DNA of 64,000 bases from the NCBI GenBank assembly GCA_963978895.1, contig OZ022244.1, positions 31,699,194 through 31,763,193 on the forward strand, given 5' to 3'. The notes beneath the pieces are model-generated. The model made no database searches, had not been told where the DNA came from, and saw only the letters and a list, made by a program, of their open reading frames with translations. The stretch's first letter is position 1; each line of letters opens with the position of its first letter. The translations under genes were made by a program, and so were the position numbers. The DNA is from Erpobdella octoculata. Lineage: Eukaryota; Annelida; Clitellata; Hirudinida; Erpobdellidae. This document shows, piece by piece, positions 1-11,900 of this stretch.

Positions 1-432
1 AAGCCCAGGCTGGTGTTCACCGACATACAGAGACGCACTCTGGTGGCCATCTTCCGCGAGACCAAGCGGCCGAACAAGGACATGCAGAACACCATAGCCG
101 AGCAGCTCGGCCTCAAGCCGTCGACTGTCGCCAACTTCTTCATGAACGCCAGGCGCCGGTCGCTCGACAAGTACTTCGACGACGAGCACAGGGAGAACAC
201 GTCGCCCGGCGCTACATCGACCGTCGTCGCCTGCGGCGCTTCTTCGGGCAACAGCAGTAACGGCAGCAGCAGCAGCACGGGCGTCACCCACCACAACAAC
301 CACAACAACAGCAGCCACCACCACCACGGCCACTTGCACCACCAGCAACACCAGCAGCAGATGCAGTCTCAGCACGCTCTGCTCAACAGTAACATCATGA
401 TGTCCTTCACGAACCCTGCGCATTGCGGCTGA
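1..432 (+). CDS. onecut: ONECUT-family homeobox protein, 3' part
   Basis: Open from base 1 (the gene starts outside the window) to TGA at 430-432. Residues 1-58 are a homeodomain of ONECUT type: it opens KPRLVFTDIQRRTL, and helix 3 reads STVANFFMNARRRSLDKY with the FxM recognition helix typical of ONECUT instead of the usual WFQN. The CUT domain, which lies upstream of this homeodomain in the family, must be in earlier sequence. The rest is low complexity: Ser/Gly/Asn runs, then a His- and Gln-rich stretch, ending NPAHCG. The family acts as nuclear sequence-specific transcription factors in neural and endodermal differentiation. GC content is much higher than in the flanks, as expected for a conserved exon. 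Confidence 0.95.
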   Translation, partial: KPRLVFTDIQRRTLVAIFRETKRPNKDMQNTIAEQLGLKPSTVANFFMNARRRSLDKYFDDEHRENTSPGATSTVVACGASSGNSSNGSSSSTGVTHHNNHNNSSHHHHGHLHHQQHQQQMQSQHALLNSNIMMSFTNPAHCG

Positions 433-976
433 CTGACTGACTGGCAGACAGACAGAAAGACAGGCCCGCGGCTGCGGCTTGATTCTCCGACCCCCGTAGT
501 AGATGTGGTTTATCGTACCGAATAACATTTTCTTTTCCAGAAAACCGGCTACTGTTAAAGAGAATCGAACAGCGAAACGCATCCCAGGGGCTGGCCCACC
601 AGATGTGGCGGAGACAGGCGGCAACGTTTTGACGTCGGGTTTTTTAAAGGACACAGACAATGAGAGACAACGGGCGATATTGTAACGAAGAAAAAAAATG
701 AAAAGAACAGACAAACACATAAGTTAACAAACAATGAAATACGAGACAATGAAAGAGAAAGAGAGAAAGAAATAAAGAAAAAAAGCAAGAGAGAGAAAGA
801 GAAAGAAATAAAGAGTAAAAAAGATTTAAAATTAATTATGCGCATGTCCAGATGTTGATGATGTTTTTTTGTTTCGGTGCGAACGTGCACTGATGAATGC
901 GGTTCGCAGAATCATTTGTGCACTGAAGTTCTCTTAATGAATTCACATTCAAGCATCCACGACTGTGTTAGAAGGA

Positions 977-1237
977 AACATACATACATACATACATACA
1001 TACATACATACATACATACATACATACATACATACATACATACATACATACATACATACATACATACATACATACATACATACATACATACATACATACA
1101 TACATACATACACACACACACATATACACACACACACATACACACACACACATACACACACACATACATACATACATACATACATACATACATACATACA
1201 TACATACATACATACATACATACATACATACATACAT

Positions 1238-1270
<33 letters not shown>

Positions 1271-1347
1271 GACACACACACACACATATACATACATACA
1301 TACATACATACATACATACATACATACATACATACATACAAACATAC
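977..1347. repeat. (CATA)n microsatellite with embedded (CA)n tracts
   Basis: About 370 bases of CATA tetranucleotide repeat interrupted twice by CA dinucleotide runs (near 1111-1165 and 1255-1285). Confidence 0.97.
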
Positions 1348-1582
1348 TTTCAATTGACAAACAAGTCCACTGCTTCACACGGAAAAATTTTAAAACCCTT
1401 CAATTCTTCCGTGCGTCCGAAGCGGAAGTGCGTTCGCTGTTGATGGAGGTTTTACTTCCAGGTGGAAAAATAATGGAAAAAAGAAAAAATGAAAAGAAAA
1501 AAGAAAGAAAGGACGGCAACCGCATCACACCTGGTTTCTCTGAAAATCTCGATTTTTTGTTTATATTTATATATTAAATTCA

Positions 1583-1584
<2 letters not shown>

Positions 1585-1667
<83 letters not shown>
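1585..1667. repeat. (TA)n microsatellite
   Basis: Uninterrupted TA dinucleotide repeat of about 80 bases. Confidence 0.97.
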
Positions 1668-1670
<3 letters not shown>

Positions 1671-2007
1671 GGCTGGAACGAGGAGCTCTAATCTTGCGAT
1701 GAATACTCATTAATGACTTTCTCTTAACAAATTTAAGATAATTTGTATTCATTTAATGATTGTATAACAAATTCCTCTGCTATCGACCAAGAATATATCT
1801 TGGTTATAAGAACTGGATCCACAACCTATTCTAGCAGGCCTAGACAATACAACCAATTAAATCATAATCACATCAAGATTTTTATAGATGTTTGATTTAA
1901 CTACTGACATTTTTGTAATTTGTACATCAATTCGTTTAAAATCATGATAAACAATCAAGCAGTAGGCCTAATGTAGTAGGCTGTGAATCCAGTAGTTATA
2001 TCCTTGG

Positions 2008-2185
2008 TTTTTTTTTTTTTTTTTTTTTTATAATAGTTTATAGTCCTTTACACCAGGTGTTTTAAGACTCTATTGGCTGTATGTAGGAAGCACTTAAGTA
2101 TTTCCTGTCGTGGATCAGAATTTGATCCTTTTTACTTTTCCCTCCTTTCTCCAGGCTTGGGACTGGCTCGCAATTAGCAAGGCGG
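2008..2185 (-). mobile_element. Poly(A)-tailed SINE (family 1) with target-site duplication
   Basis: On the minus strand the element begins AACTCCGCCTTGCTAATTG and ends in a run of A (the T run at 2008-2028). It is flanked by the 14-base direct repeat AGTTATATCCTTGG at 1994-2007 and 2186-2199. Near-identical bodies occur at 30103-30275 (+), 36380-36563 (-) and about 56812-56980 (+). The copy at 36380 has its own, different duplication, so this is a dispersed retroposon family. The source of the head was not recognised. Confidence 0.85.
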
Positions 2186-3061
2186 AGTTATATCCTTGGT
2201 TATTATTATCAACATTATACGATGGTGACCATTCGTCGGGCATCTTTAGACGTTAGGGTCTTGTTCAGAGTTTTATTTCTGCAGTGAGATGATTTTTATT
2301 TCGTCTGAGTTCAATGCTTTTTTCCGCTGGGAATGTTTTTCCCGCTGGGAATTTTTTTTTTCCCGTTTGGGAATTTTTTTTTCCTCGGACTATTTGTAAC
2401 GTTGTTGTTGTTGTTGTTGTTGGCCTGCGTCTGTACAAACGATAAGCAATACAAAACGACTGCCTTATAAACACGATTTCTCGATGCATCCGTCCCGGAC
2501 GAGTCTCTTTTACTACGCTTTACATTCCAGGAAAAACTCGTTTTTTCTGTTGCTGTTTTATTTTTCTCTTTTAATAGTGTACATTCGTCGCGAACACTAT
2601 GAATAGCTATTTAAATGTTTCAAGAGCGGTGTTGCTGTTTTTTTTTAATTTATTTATTTTCGGGTTGTGCTGTAAAACTTAACTATGCAGAATGAAAAGC
2701 AATATACCTTTCGTGTGCTATGCACAGTTCTCTAGTGCCACTTCTTTTTCTTTCTTTCTTTTTTTTTGCATTATTGAAGTTTTTTTTTAATAACGAGTCG
2801 TCTTCTTCGTTATTTCGAGTTCCATTTTAACGAATAGACTTCATTCGAAAATCTAAACTACTATCGGTGAGCGTCGCCTCGGAGCGGGATTTTTTTATAT
2901 TTTTGTGCCGCTCCGCTCTAACATATAAATATATATATATATATAATTTTACCAGCCGGCCAGCTTTGCGATTTTACTGAAGATGAAATATAAATTTATA
3001 CACTTGGTAACATGTAATCTGACACTTTAGTTAGAACCGACCTTCTAGTCCCAACTGCTAG

Positions 3062-3162
<101 letters not shown>

Positions 3163-3940
3163 CGTTTCTCAATTGTACAAAACGAACATTGCTTCGTCCC
3201 CCTGTTGGCCAAACTGCTGATCTTGTTTTTTTGATGTTATTTATTAACAGGGAATTTTTGTGGTTGTTTCTCGTTGATTGTAAAATTGTTACGTATATGT
3301 GATAAAAAAAAACACATTCTCAATTATTTATTTAGATTGTATACACATAACAGATTTAAATAATTTGTTTGCAATAGCCCAGTCGAGTCATATGAACATT
3401 CCTATTTCTGAATTCTGTTCGTTTTTTGTTTTGTTTTGGCGGTCGTTTAAAATCCGAATTACTTTAATTTGCTACCTTGAATTGTGAACGCATTGGCTTC
3501 ATTTCGTTTCAAGTTTTCATTGTCTACGCATTTGTTCATACCTTGCAAACGACCAACCAATATATATAATATCTATATTTATATATACCTACGAGGTTCG
3601 GGAAACATTAATTTATGACTTTATGTACGTATATATATATATATATATTTCTGCCCATCCAAAACTTTCGGCGCCGAACGATCCCGCCGCCTAGCGTAAT
3701 AGAAGGCGCTACAAAATCCGTCGCTCGTTCAAATTTGTCGCGATTTTGTTGTCGTGTTTCGAATAATAAAATATTTCAAGACGAGTTTTTCTTCTTTCGT
3801 AAAAATACAAATAGACACCATCTTTAGTTGAAAAAAAAAACAAAATAAAAATAAATCTGTCAACAGAAATACTTAAATCGATCAACGAGCCGTCATTACA
3901 CGTGCAGCTATTTTTACGCTCGATCTGATATAGTTCCGAG

Positions 3941-6900
3941 TCATTTCGGTTCGTAATCTTCGTCGTTATCTTCATCGTCATCATCATCATCACCTTCGTT
4001 ATCTTCTTCCTCATCTTCGTCGTCGTCTTCTTCTTCGTCGGCTTCTGCTTGGTCGGCTTCGTCGAGACGAGCCCGTTTGGCAGGTGCTTGTGCCTCTGGA
4101 CAGATGAAAGCTAATGAGAACCCACTTAAAGCCAACAGTTGATATTCATATTTATTTATATTATGCCAGAGTCGCTCGGATGTAAGACTTCGATGCGAAA
4201 GGCATCACGAGTTTACCGCTTTGAGATTGGCGACTGAAATAGTTCATACCGGGGCATGTAAAAATCTGCTTTGTAGGAAATGCTGTATAAATATCCACAC
4301 CGATTAGTCCAAAATAAAATAAAACACTTGTCTCACACAACACCACAGCGTAGTAGCTGAAGCCACTACGAATAACAAAAAACCAATTTCACAGTTCAGC
4401 CACTCAAGACTAAACAAACAAACAACCAACCGCCTTTGACCGTAAAAGACCTCTTGCTGCCGTGCGTCAAGCTGCTGACCTTGGCGAACATGACGACGAG
4501 GCTGCGACCGTCGAACTGGACGTCCTGCATCGAGTCGTGGACTTTCTTAGCCTCTTCGATCTCGTCAAAGTGGACGAACGCGAATCTGTTTTCGTGGTTT
4601 AACGACGCAAGCGAAGTTGTTACACAACAGAATCACCGTTAGATGAAATTCGCTTCTGAATGAAGTTTTAAATGAACGGAGTGCTATTGCACATTGTGTC
4701 ATAAATAATGCTATGTAAATTTAGTGATCGATTGAACCACATATATGTAGAATAAGTATATAGGCCATATGCCTATTATCGGCTTACGGCTATAGGTGAA
4801 AATATAAAATCTTTATTTGGCCCTTCTGAAATACTTTGTTCAAGTACTTATAATGAAAGTGTTTATTAAAAATGACTGAAAGTAGAAATCGTTTATAACT
4901 TTTTAAGTGGGTTGTGAACCCAGGTTGCATAAGTCTCTTTTCATTACATTTTATATGATTTAATAAGAAACATTATTTTTTTGTAATCATAAAGACTAAG
5001 CGGTCAAGCTCGAACGCACCCTATCGACTTTTGAGTGGTGGGGTCGATGTTGAAGGTGAAGGTCGATGCCGTGGGAAACATGGCTGCCAGTTTGCCCTCG
5101 GTCATGTTCTGGCCGAAACCTGGATGATCACGAAAATTAGGTTCCGAACACTGATATTTCATTTTTTTATAAAACATTGACCAACAGCTACACACGATTT
5201 GTTTTATGCTCAAAAAGGAGACGCCTGATACGTTAACTATCGCAGAATGTTGAAAACTCATATTTTTGACAAATCTCATGTCTACCGTCATCATCAGCTG
5301 GGCAGCTTTGAAACGCTTTCACAAGCATGAGGCCACTTGGAATAACTTTTCCTTAAAAAATATTCTGCAATTATTCAACACCTCATTGCTTTTACAAATC
5401 AATTACAGCAAATCACACAATAGAACTAACGAAACACGCCTCAAACGACCCAAATAGAGAATCAGCTCATGAAAACCAACCAGTAACATACAACTTGAGG
5501 GGATCTTGAGTAGCGGAGAGAGCCGTCGATTGGTTGTACGATATCATGGCGCTGGTCTCCAAGTGGTCGAGATAGAGCTTGTAGCCGCATAGCTCCACCC
5601 CCTGAAGCTGCTGGATCGCATCGGTCGCAGAATGCTCGTCGATGAAGTCCATCAGAGCATACCTGGTTTGGTTACAAATTGCTGAAAACAATTATTAAAT
5701 TTATTAAATATTAAATGCCAAGCTGGGATAGCCGTGTTGCCCAGGTTTTTGGCTTTAATTTTAAAACGCCCACTGGTTGGTAGATTTTTATAGCAAAGTA
5801 GACACTAAACTAACCGCTTTCAGGTGAACCGAATTTCAATAAAATCGGTTCGGTTGCCTAATACGATGACACGAGATGCACACATACATGCATTTTTATA
5901 TATTAGATTTTCAATATAACCATAACCCAGACCGTCAGCATCCATAAGTTTTAATTCAAACTATGACAAAAGAGTTGTTTGGTATAGGCAAGTTGACTGC
6001 AGCAGCTAGAATCTTGTGCCAAGCAGCTCACTGAATAACATCATAAACCAGTTTTTGATGTAGCACCGTTCCTTTAGCAGCTGGTAATACCTGTTACTAG
6101 CTGTTCTACATACGATGCATAAAATTGTATAATAGTTAACAAAATAAGAGTTGTTTGGTAAAAAGGGGCTACAATAGCTAGAATCTCGTGCTATGCAGCT
6201 TAGTCGAGTCCCATCGTAAACCAGGTTTTGATGTAGCACCGTTCCTTTAGCAGCTGGTAATACCTGTTACTAGCTGTTCTATAAACAGTGCAGTAATTTG
6301 CATAATAGTTTAAAATATTTCATTTTATAGCAGTAGGCTGCTTAGATATTTTTTTTTTGGCTAAAAACAGTCAGTTTATCAAAAGGTGATATTCGCAGAA
6401 TAATTAACTCCAAAAGCTCAGAAAAGACTGTCTTTTATCTGTATGCCACTACAAAATATATTTAAAAAAAAAGCACACATTAAAAAACTTGCTTTGTTTT
6501 GGAGTTATTCTTGGAAATGTCCAGTTTGACTCTCTGGATGCCCGGGTGGAGGGAATAAACTTCGTCCTCGGTTGTGGTCGGCGGAAGGTTCTTCATGAAC
6601 AACGTCCTCTGACTCCTGGCTTCAAATCAGTATGGGAAAACATAATAATAATAATACGAACGATGCGCTCCTAAATCATCGCAAGGTCAAACCATACTTT
6701 TGTGGAAAAGTTCTGCCTCTGACTCTTCATCGTCGTGACCTGCAAACTATTTAATAAAAAAAAGAAGAAAAGTTAGATAGAAACTGATTTATAAATTTTG
6801 TATATGCGTAATAAATTATTTATTTATATGATGCTACCACTGACGATATAGCACTACATTTGCCTGTAGACCTGAAAGTCATGGATTCGAATCTTGCTGG

Positions 6901-7412
6901 CATCACAAGCCTTGAAAGATGGTAAGCACCTATAAATGGCTACCTCTTGTTGTCCTTAAAAAATGGGCCCACGAATATAATAGTTGCTAATATAATATTC
7001 TAAGAAATTGTATGAGTGTCTGTTTTACAACACAGTTTCACTTTTAGTTTGCTTTTTTTATTTCATTGTTATGCTCTGCGAGTTTTTCGCCAAAAACTTT
7101 TTTACTGTTGAATTATTAAAATTATTTCAATCCTTAATTTTGTATTTAAAATTTAAAATAACTTTCAAATGATACACTAGAGATTAGATATGGTTACAAT
7201 TTTCTATAATCTCCATGCAATATCTTTTTATTTTAAAGCAGATATATTTTTTTAATGATAATAAATTATCATAAGTAAAGTAATAATATTAAAAAATATC
7301 TCTGGGGAACATATTCTGTGGGTTTACCGCGAAATTGAACTGACACAATTATCGGATTTCTAACTGCTATACTAACCCCTCTGTTAGATCGCTTTTCATT
7401 TTTTGGAGGCAT
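3941..7412 (-). CDS. Two-RRM RNA-binding protein with acidic C-terminal tail (nucleolin-like)
   Basis: Seven exons read in one consistent frame: 7412-7377, 6739-6698, 6608-6493, 5662-5481, 5119-5020, 4585-4480, 4093-3941 (about 244 aa). It starts MPPKNEKRSNRG. RRM1: RNP2 TLFMKNLP and RNP1 TKYALMDF. RRM2: RNP2 KLYVTG and RNP1 KSIGFAFVHF. The last exon encodes AQAPAKRARLDEADQAEAD followed by about 30 almost purely Asp/Glu residues, ending DYEPK and stop. The KRAR motif could be a nuclear signal. Paired RRMs with an acidic stretch recall nucleolin, but the acidic part is C-terminal and the RGG tail is absent, so orthology is uncertain. Intron 3 appears to be GC-AG (donor AAA|GCAAGT), the only choice that keeps RNP1 in frame. 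The first two small exons are the least certain. Confidence 0.8.
5965..6305. repeat. Tandem duplication, about 173-base unit
   Basis: Two adjacent copies of a segment containing GATGTAGCACCGTTCCTTTA (starting at 6057 and 6230), inside intron 3 of the RRM gene. Copies are similar but not identical. Confidence 0.85.
6838..6965 (+). mobile_element. tRNA-derived SINE fragment (family 2)
   Basis: Contains a pol III B-box-like GGATTCGAATC followed by TGCTGGCATCAC and, about 40 bases on, AGCACCTATAAATGGCTACC. The same pair of motifs recurs at 10588-10670 plus 11834-11905, at 22213-22370 and in part at 58550-58640, which defines a dispersed family. No terminal duplication was resolved here. Confidence 0.6.
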
Positions 7413-8977
7413 CCTGGTAATAATGCTAATCAAAGATATTCAAAAATGCCGCATACCGATCTTACAACAAAATCACCCTTTAACAAAAGCGGCAAGCCAA
7501 TTATCGACCAGACAAAATTAAACAAAAACCAAACAAAGACAATATAATATTACCATTGATCAAATTAATCTAATACAAAGTTTTGCATTACCACGAGAAG
7601 AAAGCTATATTTCAAATTTAGTAGATTGGATGACGGAAAGTTTGTTAGTTTTTCCCAATGGTTTTCTCTTTCAAGGTTCGCAAACATTCAAGCAAGCAAG
7701 CAACGACGGCAGCGAAGTTATAATACCTAAGTATTTTTAAAATGACTTAAAATCCAAAAACATAGGTACCGCCTAATTGAAAAAGCCAAATTAGATTTTG
7801 TTTAAAAATTGATTCATCTAATTCCACAGATGAGTGAAAATAAATAAAACCAATATTTCATCTCCAGGCAAAACTTGAAAAATCTCCACTGGGAGAGCTT
7901 CGTCCAATGTTATTTGCTTATTATTGTTATACCAGAAATACCCGTCAAAAATGGCGGTTTTCTTCGTTTTTATCGAACTGTCAGATATTAAATAAAGAAC
8001 GTTTTCTTTCTCTACACCGTTATTATTATAGAAAGTTCAATAAAGTCAGGATCTCAATTGCTGTAAGTGATCGAATGTGGTAATTAATTAAACAATGCGG
8101 TTGGTCTACCTGCCAAGGAATATCAAAAATTTTTTCAATGCTTTGGATCGAAGCTGGTTCCAGCAAATTAAAATAACTACATTTCCTGCCATGCCTTCTT
8201 AAAACAGCTTCAATAACTTGAGATGTTTTCTTTTGAACAATAAATCCAGCATGATGTTTGATGTAATTAAATAACCTCTTGCATAATAAGCTTAGGTGAA
8301 AACATTTTGGATCATTAGGACTGACCAAGGATATCCTTGGACTGACAGTGTACAATGACTTTTATTGCACGCCTGTAAGCACCCATTTCATCAGTGTTAT
8401 GCGAAATTGCTAACATGCATACATGCACACATGCATGCATACATACATGCATACATACATACATACATACAATACATACATACATATATACATACATACA
8501 TACATGCATACATATGTATACAGTGTATCAGACCTACAAGTTCTTAAACAGGATGCCCACTTTACTAATGTCTCCCAAAATGACCTTCGTATAAAAATGG
8601 CTATACTACTAATTTGATTAAATGACTCATTTCAGCTCCAATGACAATAAAAACAAAAACAAAAGAAAATGACAGAAAAAAGAAACACAAACGAGAGAGA
8701 GAGAGAGAAAGAAAGAGAGAAAGAGAGAGAGAAAGAAGGAGAGAGTTCACGCAAAACCGTCAACAAGTGAAATGTACAGATTCATCGAAATAGAAACTAG
8801 CTCGCTAAGCTTAAAACAAAAAACGCATGTTCATATCTTGTTATTATTATTATTTACATATATATCTTCACGCAGAAAAAAAAAATTAGAGAAAGGACGA
8901 AATTTACAGGCAATCAATCAATCGATCGATCAAACGACGGCGATGACGATCCATGCACCGGCGACGTCGTCGGCGGA
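7413..8977. other. Intergenic region between the RRM gene and WDTC1
   Basis: Contains a CATA/CATG microsatellite (about 8404-8520) and a purine run of GA repeats (8690-8750). One 109-codon minus-strand ORF (8355-8026) has no recognisable domain. Its composition is plausible for protein but no splice partners were found, so I do not call it a gene. Confidence 0.5.
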
Positions 8978-11900
8978 TCAACTGGTCCTGCAAGTTATCG
9001 GAGAGTCCGAGTCTTGGGACGCCGCCTCGTCTCCTTCGCGGCCGTCGCGGTCCGACGACGTGATCCTGTAACCCATGTTGAGTAGCATCTGCTCGAGCGG
9101 GTCCTTGTTCATTCTCAGCTGGTTCGCCTTGGCCACTTCATCCAGGTCCTCGATCGATTTCTCGCTCATCTGCTCCGACTGGTTGGACAATAAAATTAGG
9201 TATTTCGGTTAAGGAAGTTCAAATTCATCGATATATAATTATGAGAAAGTTAACCCTCTACCGCATGAATAAGTCAATTTAATGAATTAATTATCACATC
9301 ATCTCAATTTATTACAATTTATTACACCGCCACTTCTACCCCGATAGAGCAAACAAAATCAATAAAAAAAAATACTAATATAAAAGAAATGAAGAAGTAA
9401 AGACCAAAAAAAGTAGCAACTTAACACCTAAAAACACCTCCATAAAAATATGTTACGAAATCAACAAAATCCACCAACATCGGATCTCGGACTCCAGAGT
9501 CTGACGACGGGCTCGATTCCGCTCGTGGCGAGCAGGCAATCGGTCGGATGGGGCTCGAGGCAGTTGACGATCGACTCGTCCCCGACGAAGGCCTTGACGA
9601 CGTTCGACGACTTCCTGTCCCAGACGAAGAAGCAGCCGTCGTCCGACCCGGCCACGATGTACTGGCCGTTGCTGGTGCGAGTTTAAAGGTCATAGGTTAT
9701 GTCATGGATTTAGTTCAAATAATTTTTTGATTTCATATTCGATTATTTGTACGCCCTTGTCAAACCACACGGGCTAACGATAATCACGGACAGTAATAAA
9801 AGAAAAGATAAAATAAAACATACATAAATTAAACTCAATATGATGATGATGATGATGTTGATAAATAATACAAATGTGAACTTTTGAAAGTTCATCAAAT
9901 TGGTAGGAACAAGAAAAAAAAGATTCATTTCAGAAATATATATATATATATATATATACAAAAAAAACTAAACGTTATAACGATACGTCTCCAGGCGCAT
10001 GCCGCCACATGACTGCCACCTAAGTGCGGTATCTTAAATCGGACGGCACAGAAAAACGTAGCGATAGTTGATCCCAAACTGATTCCAAGATCGATGTCAA
10101 ACGACTAGGCAACGACGTCAAACGACTAGGCCACGATGTCAAACGACTGGGCCACAGATCAGGCCGTCACACAAATGCGAGCACGAAAACAAAAACCTTT
10201 CGACCGGATCGGACCAACCTTCCGAAGAAGTTCGCCTCCTTGATGTCGGTCGTCGTGTTGCAGTGCCCGCAGAATCTCTGCTCGTAGTCGAAGGCCTGCT
10301 CCCTGTGGATCTTCTCGTTGTCGGAGAGGTTGTCTGAGGAGGCGGAGGAGGAAGAAGACGACGTGGCGGCGTTGAGATCTCTCAGTCTGAACGAGGAGCT
10401 GGTTGCAGACGATGAAGACGAAGACGACGATTCTTCTGTCGACGCAGTCGGAAAAAAAGAAGAAAAAAATATAAAATGTATTAAATAAATAAATGTACTA
10501 AATGAATAAAGATGATACTTGTGTATGTGCAGTTTATCAAAACTATATATGCTTCTATATAGCTCAAAGTTTGAGTTTTGATCGGGAGAGATTTGGCGGT
10601 ACAGCGATAAGGCATTAGCCGACAGGCCTGAAAGTTGGGGGTCTGAATCTCACCGGTGTCTCCGAGTGGTGCGTGTAGCAGGGTTGTTAAGAGCGGTAGC
10701 GCCGCGCTACCGCTACTGTAGCGGCGCTAATTTTAAGGTAGCGGTAGCGGCGCTACTATTGGCTGAGAAGATCGTTGATGGTAGCGCCGCTACATTTTTT
10801 GGCTGTTCTCAGCGCTATTCGCTCCCGCTTCTTTTTTTCAAAAACAAAATATGTTTTTTTTTATTAATTAAGTGATTTTCAATGTATTTAGTTTTTATTT
10901 GAAGCATGCATGAAATCGGAATCTGGTTGATTGATCGACGAGCGTGAGCATCTCTTTGAAATGTGGAATCCTTTCTTGACCTTGCTAAAGCGAGCCTGTG
11001 CATCTCTTTGAAGCTTAGCAGAAGTGGTATCGGGTGTTAGTGACACTTAGTGATGTTTTGAGGTGTATGGTATCTGGCTGGCTGTTTGAGTGTGTATAAA
11101 CCTACAGTTTGTACGAACAGTTGAAGGCAGTTTTTTCTTAAACTTTTTATTCAATTGTCTTTTGCTCGTTTGATCTCAAGATCTTGACGTTATTTCTTGT
11201 CTAGTTTTATTCACTGTATGTGACGAATAAAATTGCTGTATATTACAGCAATGTCTTCTACAAGCTTGTTGATTGCTCGAGGCATGAGTGTCTTTGAAAC
11301 GTGACCCCTTGGTGTTAAATGACCACTGCCATGCGTGATGCTTCGAAGTGTTTGTGGCCTTTGGTGAATGAGTACATATACAGTTTACGAAAACTGAATT
11401 TAGTTTTTCTGGTGCTGTTTCAACTTTTCCTTCGTTATCGCATGCTTGCTCGAACTTTTTTATTTCTTCGAAGTCATTTTTTCATTGTTATTTTAAGCCA
11501 TTTAATTAAAAGAAAACAAACGATGGATAATGATGTTGATGATGATGATATAGAAAACAAGTCAGTTTATTAACTCTGAAGTCAACAAAAATTTGTGTTA
11601 TTATTGAATGCAACGAAATGATGTTGACGTCATATAAAAATCATATACGGGTTGTTAATGCTACTTTGTAACTTTTTGCGAGTCCTTATCAGAGTAGCGG
11701 TAACGGTAGCGGTAGCGACGCTACTTATAAATTTCAGTAGCGGTAGCGGTAGCGCCGCTACTAATAAGACTGGTAGCGGTAGCGAAGAGCGGCGCTATTT
11801 TGAAAAGGTAGCGTTAACAACCCTGGCGTGTAGGTGCCTATAAATGGCTTCCTCTGGTTCTTCTTGGATGAGTAATTCGTGGAATGGAGGTCTAAGAGGA

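Noticed and set aside
555..890. 111-codon minus ORF with hydrophobic Ser/Phe/Leu runs
   Set aside because: Translation of the complement of a purine-rich GAGAAA tract in probable 3' UTR.
877..1443. Long ORFs of repeated Thr-Tyr-Ile-His and Met-Tyr-Val-Cys on both strands
   Set aside because: Pure translation of the CATA microsatellite; all frames are open because the unit has no stop.
8026..8355. 109-codon minus ORF as a gene
   Set aside because: No recognised motif, no partner exons and ordinary AT-rich surroundings; could be chance or a transposon remnant.
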